The notes under the pieces: generated by a model
What the model was told of the DNA's origin: nothing
What the model saw: the letters and a program-made list of their open reading frames with translations, nothing else
The model's database searches: none
In this document: one piece after another, positions 7,201-14,017 of the stretch
Layout of the letters: the number at the start of each line of letters is the position of its first letter
Numbering within the stretch: position 1 is the stretch's first letter
Program-made: the position numbers and the translations under genes
Assembly: GCA_020048935.1 (NCBI GenBank)
Contig: JAIFLS010000062.1
Span: 1-16,673 of the forward strand
Origin: a bacterium
GTDB taxonomy: Bacteria; Verrucomicrobiota; Kiritimatiellia; UBA8416
DNA length: 16,673 bases
Direction of reading: 5' to 3'

Positions 7201-10007
7201 CGGATTGGACGTATGGAATGGATGGCTTGGTTTGCGAATTGGTCTTTGCGAGCGGTTTGCTTTCCGATGCCGACCGTCAGAAGATCGAGGGTTACCTTGC
7301 GCACAAGTGGGGCTTGCAGGAAAGCCTTCCGACGGATCATCCTTATCGGAATCTGCCGCCTGGCGGCACCGGGGCCGATGTGGCGGCAGCGACCACGGCA
7401 CCTTCTGGCATCACGGACAGTACGGCGACTTTGAATGGGTTTGTCAGCGCGCCTTCCACCAACGTGGATATCCATGTCCATTGGGGGCTGAGCGACGGCG
7501 GAAGCAACTCGGGGGCTTGGGCGGCTTCGGTCAAGGTGGGATCCTGTGCCAATTCGTCCACCAATGTCTACTATGCGGTCACTGGGCTTAATCCCGGTCA
7601 GACCTATTACTACACCTTCAGTGCCAGCAATGCGGCGACCAATGTCTGGGCATCCCCGAGCTGGACATTCCGCACATCGGGAGAGACCAGTATCCTGGCA
7701 CCCTCCGATCTCAGTGCAACGCCGGGCTCCGGGCAGATCACGCTGGCATGGACGGATAGCAGCACGAATGAGACAGGCTTCCGCGTGGAACGTTCGCAGA
7801 CCGAGCTGTCGGGCTTCGCCATGATCGGTGCCGCACCTGAAAACGCGACCATCTACACAGATAGCGTGGTCAGTGCGGGGACCACGTATTATTACAGGGT
7901 TGCCGCCACAAATGCCACCGATAGCAGTGTCGTTTCAGCAACCGCATCCGCAAGCCTGCCCAAGCCCGAGGCAAAAGTGATGCTTAGCAACCTCAGCCAG
8001 ACCTACAGCGGTGCGGCGCGTACCGTCACGACGACCACCGATCCCGTGGGTCTGACCGTTGCAATCACCTACAACGGCATCGCGATCGCTCCGACCAACG
8101 CCGGCAGTTACGCGGTGGTCGCGACGATTGACGACGCGACCTACCAGGGCACGACCAACGGGACGCTGGTCGTGGGCCAGGCGACCCCGACGGTAACCGC
8201 GTGGCCGACAGCCGCAGCTATCGTCGAGAGCCAGAGTCTCGTGAATGCGACGCTCAGCGGCGGCAGCGCCTCGGTGCCCGGCACCTTCGGTTTTAACAAT
8301 CCTGCATACGTGCCACCCGTGGGCACGAACACGGTCGCGGTCACATTCTCGGCGAATGACGCGGTGAACTACTTTGCCGTGGGTGGCACCGTTGATGTCG
8401 TAGTGGAGGAATCTTACCTTGCGCCGCCGGCATTCAGCAACCAGGGCTGGATAGCGACCGGGACGACCAGCGCGGACCTTGCGGGGGTCATTGCGGCCGG
8501 GGAGCAGGTATCGGTCTGGATTTGCTGGGGCGTGGCGGATGACGGCACGGCCAGTACCGGAAACTGGGATCAAGTTGAAGCTGTCGGTATTTTTACCAAG
8601 GACGAGCCATTCGCGGCGACCGTTACGGGCATGGCTACCAATGCCACCTACTGGTACCGGTTCTATGGGACCAATGCGGCCGGAACAGGCTGGTCGGCCT
8701 CCGCTATCGCGTTCAGCGGCAGTCCTGTGGAGCCGCAAGGCGAATGGACGCCCTCCAATGTGGCGGCCGTGGCGTGGTATGACGCCTGCGACACCAATAC
8801 CATTACGCTGGTCAGTGGCAAGGTGTCGCAGTGGAAAGATAAGAGCGGCAACAGCCGGCATGCCCTGCAGGGAACCACCACCAAGCAACCGACCTACCGC
8901 GCGGCCGATACGCGCATGACCAACATGCCGTCCATCGGGTACGACAATGCCTATCGCTTGCTGGTGACGCCGACGATGAGCTTCTCGAATGTGTACGTAG
9001 TGACCTACTATGACGCGCCTACATTCGATAACTGGTTGCCGTTGCTGTGTGATAGCAACAATGTCTTGGAGATGCGGGGCAGGCAAAACTACGCTGAGCT
9101 AAACGCTGGCCGAGGGTTCAGTTTCTACCGGGATGGAGCCACCACAACGACGACGGCTTTCCCGAGGGTTCACGCGCTCTGGAGGGCGAGTGCAACAACC
9201 AATCTCGGAAATGTTGCCTGGCATATTCTTGGCGGTCCGAACACGTGGCAGTATTGGAAGTACGGTGCTGTCGGCGAGTTGATTTTCACGGATGGCAACG
9301 AGGGGCTGCCTGTGCGGCAGAAGATCGAAGGTTATCTCGCCCACAAGTGGAAGCTGGCGGGGAATCTCCCTGCTGATCATCCCTACAAGGATGCGCCACC
9401 CGGTGGCGGCGGGGATGTAGTGGTTGCGAATCTGGCACCTGGAGACATCGCTGGCAGTACGGCCACACTGAATGGGTTGATCAGCGCGCTTGCAACAAAC
9501 GTTGATGTGTATGTCCACTGGGGACTGAGCGACGGCGGCACCAACGCGGGGGCGTGGACGTATGCTGCCAGGGTGGGATCCTATACCAATACTTCTGACA
9601 CTGTCAGCTACCCTGCGGAAGGGCTGAATCCCGGCCAGGTATATCACTACACCTTCAGCGCCAGTAACGCGACAGGCCGCGCATGGGCCCAGCCGAGCTG
9701 GCAGTTCGCGACGGCGGATGCGGGATTGGGCTCAAATGTCTATCTGACGGTCTATTCTGCCCATGGGACGCCTAGCCCATCAGGTGTGACTACGCAAGCC
9801 GCCAACTCCGTCATCAATGCCTCCATTTCCGGTTCCCCGGTCTTCGGGGGCACGGGTGTGCAGTATGTGGCGACCGGCTGGATCAGCACAGGCAGCCTGA
9901 CCAGCGGAACAGGGACGAACACGATTTTCACGATCACGAACGATACAACGATAACATGGCAGTGGCAGACGAACTACTGGGTTGAATTGGGTACAACCGG
10001 GAACTAG
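4272..10007 (+). CDS. Giant exported papain-like (C1) cysteine protease with modular adhesive tail
   Basis: A 1911-residue exported protein. The ATG at 4272 is chosen because AAGGAGG (4261-4267) precedes it and it begins a signal peptide (MRFRFVGRLTLLSTLCVAV...SMA/NP). Residues 24-180 form a charged, propeptide-like region. Residues about 183-430 are a papain-like domain with all catalytic residues: Q190, C196 (GDQGQVNSCVGWA), H359 (SSGHGMAVLGY) and N393 (IANSWG). A calcium-loop-like DINGNGVID insert (373-381) lies between His and Asn. Then come a P-domain-like beta-sandwich (about 435-570), Calx-beta (571-683), an FN3-like unit (685-790), a LamG-like unit (791-1033), a third unit (1034-1137), FN3 (1139-1230) and an MBG-like region (1233-1382). 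The three-unit block is then repeated (1383-1817), followed by the tail module (1818-1911, ending TNYWVELGTTGN). It likely acts at the cell surface or outside; substrate unknown. First of three co-oriented genes. Confidence 0.88.
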   Translation: MRFRFVGRLTLLSTLCVAVTSMANPRVLPEEAQKRANEEANTFKLSSTVSAKPIEKEIVPSQVPDDEPHGLGALPITEERLALDKKRGREVKKIKLNKIGLARVNAERAKKGLPALVAGVDLQVAPVGFEVETEADAGGSEAIVPTEETTASDAGVTTSELPASAGETGGANPSAVNNSTLKFFPPIGDQGQVNSCVGWAEIYYTMTHETALQYDRDVKAIGMDAVFSPLFTYNFLNGGLNDGTYFGDHYDIAQKHGAVRYAEMPAPTSFTRTWDTTAAHYRRAIDSRIDGYGYISSLNTADGLALLKTHLANGHIASYRTDFDGWVYKTLSNDPNTTGDDAAAGKWSVSAYNSTSSGHGMAVLGYNDEVWCDINGNGVIDAATEKGGLLIANSWGTDWKSAGYCYIPYSILQTTYIFSSQRVYIATIKPVQYSPSVMAKVTLNHNLRNQVTAKVGKSATNKTAPDTILTPEILFNQGGAYAFSGATATAQDFTYYLDMTELAPSMGTAQRWYVQIMDSGLNDGNLTLKAFDLIYSSSGTDRPVGSCSMVPLVGNGSTQNAYIEWEMGDVVPAVTVTATDAQAAEEGQGAGTWTITRDGSTAASLAVYYSLSGTAAQGADYTVSPASPVTIAAGQASATVTLTPVDDVVADEGTELATLTIQPNAAYYVAAASASVAIADNDLIAPAVSNQGWTATGTTSADLSGVIVSGEQASVWICWGEVDGGTATTGSWENVDAVGTFAKAVPFTATVTGMGTNTTYWYRFHVSNAAGTGWSGTATAFSGNPVGAGGPWTPADMDTVAWYDAADTNTLWADVSGTIHATSSVARWDDKSGNGRYVSQGTEAAKPITATRTMNGRNALDFSRTAAQSLSVSANLASQPLTAIAVAAFDTAGENLTLFDGYSSTRCFLRRMSTDVLGIYAGSYLYGQATSSEAALASVEFNGASSRIRKNGGTATTGNPGTGSLSAGLTIGNIASPDWTYGMDGLVCELVFASGLLSDADRQKIEGYLAHKWGLQESLPTDHPYRNLPPGGTGADVAAATTAPSGITDSTATLNGFVSAPSTNVDIHVHWGLSDGGSNSGAWAASVKVGSCANSSTNVYYAVTGLNPGQTYYYTFSASNAATNVWASPSWTFRTSGETSILAPSDLSATPGSGQITLAWTDSSTNETGFRVERSQTELSGFAMIGAAPENATIYTDSVVSAGTTYYYRVAATNATDSSVVSATASASLPKPEAKVMLSNLSQTYSGAARTVTTTTDPVGLTVAITYNGIAIAPTNAGSYAVVATIDDATYQGTTNGTLVVGQATPTVTAWPTAAAIVESQSLVNATLSGGSASVPGTFGFNNPAYVPPVGTNTVAVTFSANDAVNYFAVGGTVDVVVEESYLAPPAFSNQGWIATGTTSADLAGVIAAGEQVSVWICWGVADDGTASTGNWDQVEAVGIFTKDEPFAATVTGMATNATYWYRFYGTNAAGTGWSASAIAFSGSPVEPQGEWTPSNVAAVAWYDACDTNTITLVSGKVSQWKDKSGNSRHALQGTTTKQPTYRAADTRMTNMPSIGYDNAYRLLVTPTMSFSNVYVVTYYDAPTFDNWLPLLCDSNNVLEMRGRQNYAELNAGRGFSFYRDGATTTTTAFPRVHALWRASATTNLGNVAWHILGGPNTWQYWKYGAVGELIFTDGNEGLPVRQKIEGYLAHKWKLAGNLPADHPYKDAPPGGGGDVVVANLAPGDIAGSTATLNGLISALATNVDVYVHWGLSDGGTNAGAWTYAARVGSYTNTSDTVSYPAEGLNPGQVYHYTFSASNATGRAWAQPSWQFATADAGLGSNVYLTVYSAHGTPSPSGVTTQAANSVINASISGSPVFGGTGVQYVATGWISTGSLTSGTGTNTIFTITNDTTITWQWQTNYWVELGTTGN
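6324..7680 (+). repeat. Internal duplication copy 1 (FN3-like / LamG-like / FN3-like block)
   Basis: This block encodes three consecutive units: one beginning SNQGWTATGTTSADL, a LamG-like unit beginning WTPADMDTVAWYDA and ending KIEGYLAHKWGL, and one containing HVHWGLSDGG and LNPGQTYYYTFSASNA. The same units recur in the same order at 8418-9720. The first segments are offset by exactly 2100 nt, showing an in-frame ancestral duplication of the whole block. Confidence 0.85.
8418..9720 (+). repeat. Internal duplication copy 2 of the three-unit block
   Basis: The second copy begins SNQGWIATGTTSADL. It continues with a LamG-like unit (WTPSNVAAVAWYDA to KIEGYLAHKWKL) and ends with YVHWGLSDGG and LNPGQVYHYTFSASNA. 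The flanking units are well conserved with copy 1, while the middle of the LamG-like unit has diverged strongly and is shorter. The two copies are separated by a distinct FN3 plus MBG-like segment (7681-8417). Confidence 0.85.
9724..10004 (+). other. C-terminal 'tail' module of the protease (TWQWQTNYWVEL-GTTGN)
   Basis: This is a roughly 94-residue unit with the pattern GTP-P-G, ATGW, TGSL-SGTGTN, FTITNDTT and TWQWQTNYWVEL-GN, directly before the stop. A clearly homologous unit ends the next gene (10932-11205), similar in both protein and nucleotide sequence, and a decayed one lies at about 12045-12123. Confidence 0.8.
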
Positions 10008-10062
10008 ACCCACCGGGTAGATAATGGAATGCCGATTATGGCAAAACAAAGGAGAGCAGGAG

Positions 10063-11208
10063 ATGAACAGGAGTCTGAAACAGGCTATGGCAGCGCTGAT
10101 GGCGCTGGGGATCATGACGGGCAGCGCGCTGGCGGTGGGTACCGGTATCGTTGACCGCGTGTCTGGCTGGTGTCCGGCGGGGACGAACCTGACGGTGACC
10201 GCACAACCGGCAGCTAATGACATGCTTTCCGGATGGAGTGGCTCCACCAACGGGGCGACCTTCGGTGCCGCCACGATCACCTTCCTGGTCAATGCGCCCA
10301 AGACGATCACGGCGACCTTTGTCGATATCATGCGTACGATCACGGCCTCGGCGGGAGCCAATGGCTCGATCACGCCATCGGGCGCGGTTGCTGTCGCGCA
10401 GGGTGACAACCAGGCGTTCACGATCACGCCTGCCGCCAACTACCACATTCTCGATGTCCTGGTCGGTGGTTCCTCGGTCGGCGCGGTGGGCAGCTACACG
10501 TTCACCAACGTGATGGGCAATGCCACGATTGTGCCCAGCTTCGCGATCAACACCTACGTGGTGACGTTCCAGGCGGGAGCCCATGGCGCGATCACCGGTG
10601 GCAATGCCGTGCAGACGATCGATCATGGTTCGAATGCGACGCCGCCAACCATCACAGCGGCTATGGGCTACGCCTACTCGAGCTGGAACGGCTCGTATAC
10701 CAGCGTGACAAACACCCGTACGCTGACAGCCCTTTACACGACAAACAGCTACACGCTGACGTTCAATAGCTCTGGAGGTTCGGCGGTTTCCCCGATGACG
10801 CAGCTTTACACCACGGCGATCACCGCCCCGGCTGCCCCGACCCGCACGGGCTATACCTTCGCGAGCTGGAATCCGGCGGTACCTGCCACGATGCCAGCGA
10901 GTAACCAGACGCATACGGCGCAGTGGACGACCAATAATTACAGCTTTATCGTGAGCAGTGAGCGGGGTACGCCGAATCCGGCGGGTACCAACTGGTATGC
11001 ATACGGCGCGACGGTCAACTTCGCCATGACCAATGCGTCGGTTATTATTCCGAATGATACGAAGTACGATGCGACCGGCTGGGTTGGCACGGGCAGCTTG
11101 ATCAGCGGCACGGGCACCAACGGCAGCTTCACGATTACCAACACCACGACCATGACCTGGCAGTGGACTACGAATTACTGGGTTGAGCTTAATGTGCTGG
11201 GGAACTGA
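10063..11208 (+). CDS. Exported InlB/Listeria-Bacteroides-repeat protein with split head and tail modules
   Basis: A 381-residue exported repeat protein. The ATG at 10063 is preferred over an earlier in-frame ATG (10024) because AAAGGAG (10048-10054) lies 8 nt upstream and the product starts with a clean signal peptide (MNRSLKQAMAALMALGIM...SALA). Directly after cleavage comes the head module (GTGIVDRVSGWCPAGTNLTV). It is followed by a GSITPSG/FTNVMGN unit, then two InlB B-repeat/Flg_new-like units (TYVVTFQAGAHGAITGG; YTLTFNSSGGSAVSPMT...GYTFASWN), and lastly a tail module ending TWQWTTNYWVELNVLGN. No catalytic motif is visible, so a structural, adhesive or surface role is likely. It sits 55 nt after the protease gene and 22 nt before the next gene, so co-expression is likely. 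It alone carries both the head and tail modules. Confidence 0.85.
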   Translation: MNRSLKQAMAALMALGIMTGSALAVGTGIVDRVSGWCPAGTNLTVTAQPAANDMLSGWSGSTNGATFGAATITFLVNAPKTITATFVDIMRTITASAGANGSITPSGAVAVAQGDNQAFTITPAANYHILDVLVGGSSVGAVGSYTFTNVMGNATIVPSFAINTYVVTFQAGAHGAITGGNAVQTIDHGSNATPPTITAAMGYAYSSWNGSYTSVTNTRTLTALYTTNSYTLTFNSSGGSAVSPMTQLYTTAITAPAAPTRTGYTFASWNPAVPATMPASNQTHTAQWTTNNYSFIVSSERGTPNPAGTNWYAYGATVNFAMTNASVIIPNDTKYDATGWVGTGSLISGTGTNGSFTITNTTTMTWQWTTNYWVELNVLGN

Positions 11209-11230
11209 GACAGACCATAGACTGCAGACC

Positions 11231-11941
11231 ATGAAGAAAGAAAGATACAGCGATGAAGCTTGCGGGGTCGGCCGGAAGGCCGGCTCCCGGAGGCTTTGTG
11301 TGTCCTTGCTCTGCGCGGCAGTGCTCCCCGCATTTGCGGGGAGCCTGTTTGCCGGCGGCACGGGTACGGTAGACAAGGTCAGCGGCTGGTATCCGTCTGG
11401 GACCAACCTCACGGTTGTGGCCACGCCGCACATATACAGTGAATTCGATCACTGGGCTGGGTACACCAACGGGATGGCAATAAGCAGCGCCGCGAACCCG
11501 CTTGTTTTCCGGGTCACGGCGCCCAGTGAGGTGACGGCGGTGTTAAGGGACAGGCTGACGGCGTCTAACTCTGTGCCGTACCAGTGGCTGGCAGAGGTGA
11601 CCGGGATAACCAGTGATTTTGAGAATGCGGTTACGAATGATCCGGATAATGACGGGTTTACTACCGCCGAGGAATACTGGGCCGGTACGGATCCTGCGAC
11701 AAACGCCTCTCACCTGTACATCTCATCCGTGCAGATAACAGCGACGAATTTCAGTCTTATATGGGCACATTCCAAGATAGGGGAGAATGCACCCGAGATA
11801 GTGATCCAGAGTCGAGCGAGCATGTCATCCGGTGATTGGAGCAATGCCGCTGTGCATGAGGCGCATAACGGAATCAACAGCTGGGACTCCCCGGGCCAGC
11901 AGGCTGCCTTCTACAGGCTTTGCGTCACAAATATTCCGTGA
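11231..11941 (+). CDS. Small exported protein with head module and calcium-type C-terminal segment
   Basis: A 236-residue protein. From the ATG at 11231 it has a long charged N-terminus, then a hydrophobic signal segment (LCVSLLCAAVLPAFAGSLFA). The head module GGTGTVDKVSGWYPSGTNLTV follows at once. Residues near the middle read DPDNDGFTTAEEYWAGTDP, an acidic calcium-loop-like signature found near the C-terminus of many exported PVC-group proteins, then a short beta domain ending AAFYRLCVTN. The start is uncertain: no good ribosome-binding site precedes 11231, whereas GGAGG (11289-11293) sits 6 nt before an in-frame GTG at 11300, which would give a shorter signal peptide. The protein looks like the end of a larger exported protein that acquired its own signal peptide. 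It is last of the three-gene run and has no tail module. Confidence 0.78.
   Translation: MKKERYSDEACGVGRKAGSRRLCVSLLCAAVLPAFAGSLFAGGTGTVDKVSGWYPSGTNLTVVATPHIYSEFDHWAGYTNGMAISSAANPLVFRVTAPSEVTAVLRDRLTASNSVPYQWLAEVTGITSDFENAVTNDPDNDGFTTAEEYWAGTDPATNASHLYISSVQITATNFSLIWAHSKIGENAPEIVIQSRASMSSGDWSNAAVHEAHNGINSWDSPGQQAAFYRLCVTNIP
11323..11344. repeat. Perfect 10-bp inverted repeat inside signal-peptide codons
   Basis: GCTCCCCGCA (11323-11332) and its exact reverse complement TGCGGGGAGC (11335-11344) are separated by TT. In RNA this would fold into a strong GC-rich hairpin of about 9 bp within the signal-peptide coding region, downstream of the alternative GTG start. There is no T-tract after it, so it is not a normal intrinsic terminator. 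It could slow translation or be a chance result of the codons used. Confidence 0.6.
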
Positions 11942-12202
11942 CGGGATCATATCTCGGCCACCCCATGACTAAACGTAAACGTCCTTCCGAGCACGCTACA
12001 AGGTTGCGTACAACTTCATGTGATTTCTGCACTAGGCAGTTCAGGTTACAAATTATACAATAGCAACTGACATGATCATCACCTGGCAATGCAGACGAAC
12101 TTATGAATCGAGCTGGGCGTGACGTGCGAATAGAGGGCGAAGTACGGCCTTGTGGACAATTCGAACCGGGTTCTATACTCGTCCGATGGGGGACTACGAT
12201 AC
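11942..12202. other. Intergenic region between the exported-protein run and the esterase run
   Basis: This is the longest gap in the window (261 nt). It has no intact ORF, no clear terminator and no convincing promoter. Its second half contains the decayed tail-module remnant annotated separately; the first 100 nt hold nothing I recognise. Confidence 0.6.
12045..12123 (+). pseudogene. Decayed remnant of the tail module
   Basis: One frame reads VTNYTIATDMIITWQ (12045-12089), which aligns with FTITNDTTITWQW of the protease tail. A one-base loss then shifts the frame, and the next frame reads QTN, a broken YW (TTA TGA), then IELGVT (12092-12124). At nucleotide level it shares the exact run CAGACGAACT with the protease tail and aligns well on both sides. 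Stops at 12104 and 12131 and the frameshift show that it is dead. It lies in the same orientation and at the same position relative to the next gene as the two intact tails. Continuation in the same frame into GLVDNSN (about 12146) may be a remnant head, but this is weak. Confidence 0.55.
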
Positions 12203-12940
12203 ATGACCACTATTGGAGGATCACAAGTCACCGCATTGGTTTGCATGCTGGCGGTCAGCGCCTGTGGCAAGGAAGCGGCGACAAACGAACCGGCGTACGC
12301 TCCGCCAGTACAGGCGCTTGCCTATACCGGCACCAACGAGATCGGGCATCTATATCTGGTGCGGGAGCCGCAAGGTGGCACACTCCGGCCGGATTCGCCG
12401 ATCCTGATCTTCATGCACGGGAACGGCGGCAAGGAGGAGCAGGGCATGGTCAAGCTCTTTCCCGATCTCCGGCCGCTCCTGGACCGATGGGGCTGGATCT
12501 ATGCCTGTCCGCGCGATGATGATTTCGAGGGGTTGCGTCGCGATCTCGCCGCACGTTACGGGGCCCGGCCCCTTTACCTGGCCGGTGCCTCGTCCGGAGG
12601 TCGTGCAGCCTTCAATGAGGCGTTGGCTCATCCCGCAAGCTATGCCGGCCTGATCCTGATGTGCCCGGCGGTTCGGCGCAAGATCGATCCTGACCATGTC
12701 GCGACCAACGCCGCTTATCTCCCGATGCCGGTTTGGATGATCTGCGGGGAAAACGACACCAACAATGTCGTAGCGTGCCGATCCCTGTTCCAAGGTCTCG
12801 AGCGGCGGGGGCACCCCGTCTTCTACCACGAGATACCGGGCGGGTCCCACAATGACGCCCCCGGGAAGATCCGCTGGGAGGAGGCCTTGCGGTTTGTCGC
12901 CGAAAAGGCTGGACGGCAAGGCGATATTCAGTCCAACTGA
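12203..12940 (+). CDS. Alpha/beta-hydrolase lipoprotein esterase
   Basis: A 245-residue serine hydrolase. The ATG at 12203 is chosen because it starts a lipoprotein signal peptide with lipobox VSA-C (Cys21), so the enzyme should be lipid-anchored. A GTG at 12152 would add residues that look like remnant of the upstream module. The fold signature is complete: oxyanion region HGNGG, nucleophile elbow GASSG (S130), acid D185 (GENDTNN) and H216 (PGGSH). It resembles small secreted esterases of the polyhydroxybutyrate-depolymerase/feruloyl-esterase type, so removal of acyl groups from plant polysaccharides is likely but unproven. It is the first gene of a run: 23 nt separate it from the SGNH esterase gene. 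A GGGGGA stretch 9 nt upstream may serve as the ribosome-binding site. Confidence 0.82.
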   Translation: MTTIGGSQVTALVCMLAVSACGKEAATNEPAYAPPVQALAYTGTNEIGHLYLVREPQGGTLRPDSPILIFMHGNGGKEEQGMVKLFPDLRPLLDRWGWIYACPRDDDFEGLRRDLAARYGARPLYLAGASSGGRAAFNEALAHPASYAGLILMCPAVRRKIDPDHVATNAAYLPMPVWMICGENDTNNVVACRSLFQGLERRGHPVFYHEIPGGSHNDAPGKIRWEEALRFVAEKAGRQGDIQSN

Positions 12941-12963
12941 CAAGCAATAAGGAGTAGAGCTGG

Positions 12964-13977
12964 ATGCAATACGGAAACATCGAACTGCATAATGTCTGCG
13001 AGATTATCGAGCCCGATGGGCAAACTGGCTTTGGGATTTCCCGCCTGCCGCGTGAGATCCGCGAGCGGATCAATCCCTGTGCTCAAAAAATGGCGCGGCA
13101 GGGGTCTGGCTGCGAGATACGCGGGATGCTCCAGGATGGAGGAAGTGCGCGGTTGGTACTCCGGGCGGATGAAAGCACTAGCACGCCCCAAATTATTTCG
13201 GTGTATCACGGATGTTTCCGCGGTCAATCGGTGCTTCTTCGGGACGAACCGACCGAAATCGTCATCAAGACTCCGTCCATGATGAACTTCATGGAAAGTA
13301 TCAGCCGGACAAGGAAACTGCCGTTCGATCCGCGTCTGGTGCGTATCCGGCTCCCCGCGCTTCATTCGGCCCGGATCCTTTCAATCGAGGGGGATTTGAG
13401 CTATCCGCCGCCTGAAGCGAAGCCGAAGAAGACGTTGCTATGTTACGGATCGTCGATTACGCAAGGTGCTTCGGCCGTTGCCCCGGAGGGAACCTATGCG
13501 GCGCGATGCGCCCGGCGTCTTGACTATGATCTCCTCGATCTTGGTTTTGCCGGATCCGCGGAGATGGATCAGGCGATCGCCGAACACATCGCCTCCCGGA
13601 CGGACTGGGATATCGCCACCCTTGAAATGGGCATCAATGTCCGTGGCTGGCCGAACGATAGGTTTCAAGAGGCGGTGACCAGCTTCGTCGGCACGGTGGC
13701 CGCTACCCACCCGGGGAAATTCATCTTCTGCATCGACCTGTTTACCCATTATGCCGACTATAAGTCATCCGCTCCCAAGGCCGCGGCTTTTCGGGACATC
13801 GTGAGGGAGGTATCAGCAAAATACGATTCAGGCAAGGTGATCCATGTGGATGGCAGGATGCTTCTGGAAGATCCAGCGGGCTTGCTCACCGATCTGGTGC
13901 ATCCGGGCGACGAGGGGATGCAGGAGATCGGTGAGAACCTGGCCGCCTTCATCCAGCGGTCGACAAGAAAAGGGTAA
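12964..13977 (+). CDS. SGNH/GDSL-family hydrolase (probable carbohydrate esterase)
   Basis: A 337-residue two-domain esterase. Residues 1 to about 150 form a beta-rich N-terminal domain like that of CE2-type acetyl esterases. Residues about 155-335 are an SGNH domain: block I YGSSITQG with nucleophile S164 (Ser replaces the usual Asp of GDS), block II G197 (LGFAGS), block III N225 (EMGIN, lacking the usual following Asp) and block V D310-x-x-H313 (DLVHPGDEG). The catalytic set is intact. There is no signal peptide, so the enzyme appears cytoplasmic, unlike its exported neighbours, and would act on imported acetylated sugars. AAGGAG (12949-12954) lies 9 nt before the ATG. It sits inside a run of esterase and polysaccharide genes. 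Confidence 0.88.
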   Translation: MQYGNIELHNVCEIIEPDGQTGFGISRLPREIRERINPCAQKMARQGSGCEIRGMLQDGGSARLVLRADESTSTPQIISVYHGCFRGQSVLLRDEPTEIVIKTPSMMNFMESISRTRKLPFDPRLVRIRLPALHSARILSIEGDLSYPPPEAKPKKTLLCYGSSITQGASAVAPEGTYAARCARRLDYDLLDLGFAGSAEMDQAIAEHIASRTDWDIATLEMGINVRGWPNDRFQEAVTSFVGTVAATHPGKFIFCIDLFTHYADYKSSAPKAAAFRDIVREVSAKYDSGKVIHVDGRMLLEDPAGLLTDLVHPGDEGMQEIGENLAAFIQRSTRKG

Positions 13978-14017
13978 CAAATGATCGAGTGGATTCGCAG
14001 GAAATGAGGTGAAATAC

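Noticed and set aside
7935..9086. 383-residue open frame on the minus strand inside the protease gene
   Set aside because: Compositionally biased shadow of the long plus-strand gene, with no motif and no ribosome-binding site considered credible.
10024..10062. ATG at 10024 as the start of the second exported gene
   Set aside because: It lacks a ribosome-binding site and places 13 extra residues before the signal peptide; the ATG at 10063 has AAAGGAG at good spacing.
10036..11433. 465-residue open frame on the minus strand across the second exported gene
   Set aside because: Arg/His/Gly-rich composition typical of the antisense of GC-rich repeat codons; no recognisable domain; the plus strand has a signal peptide, ribosome-binding site and known repeats.
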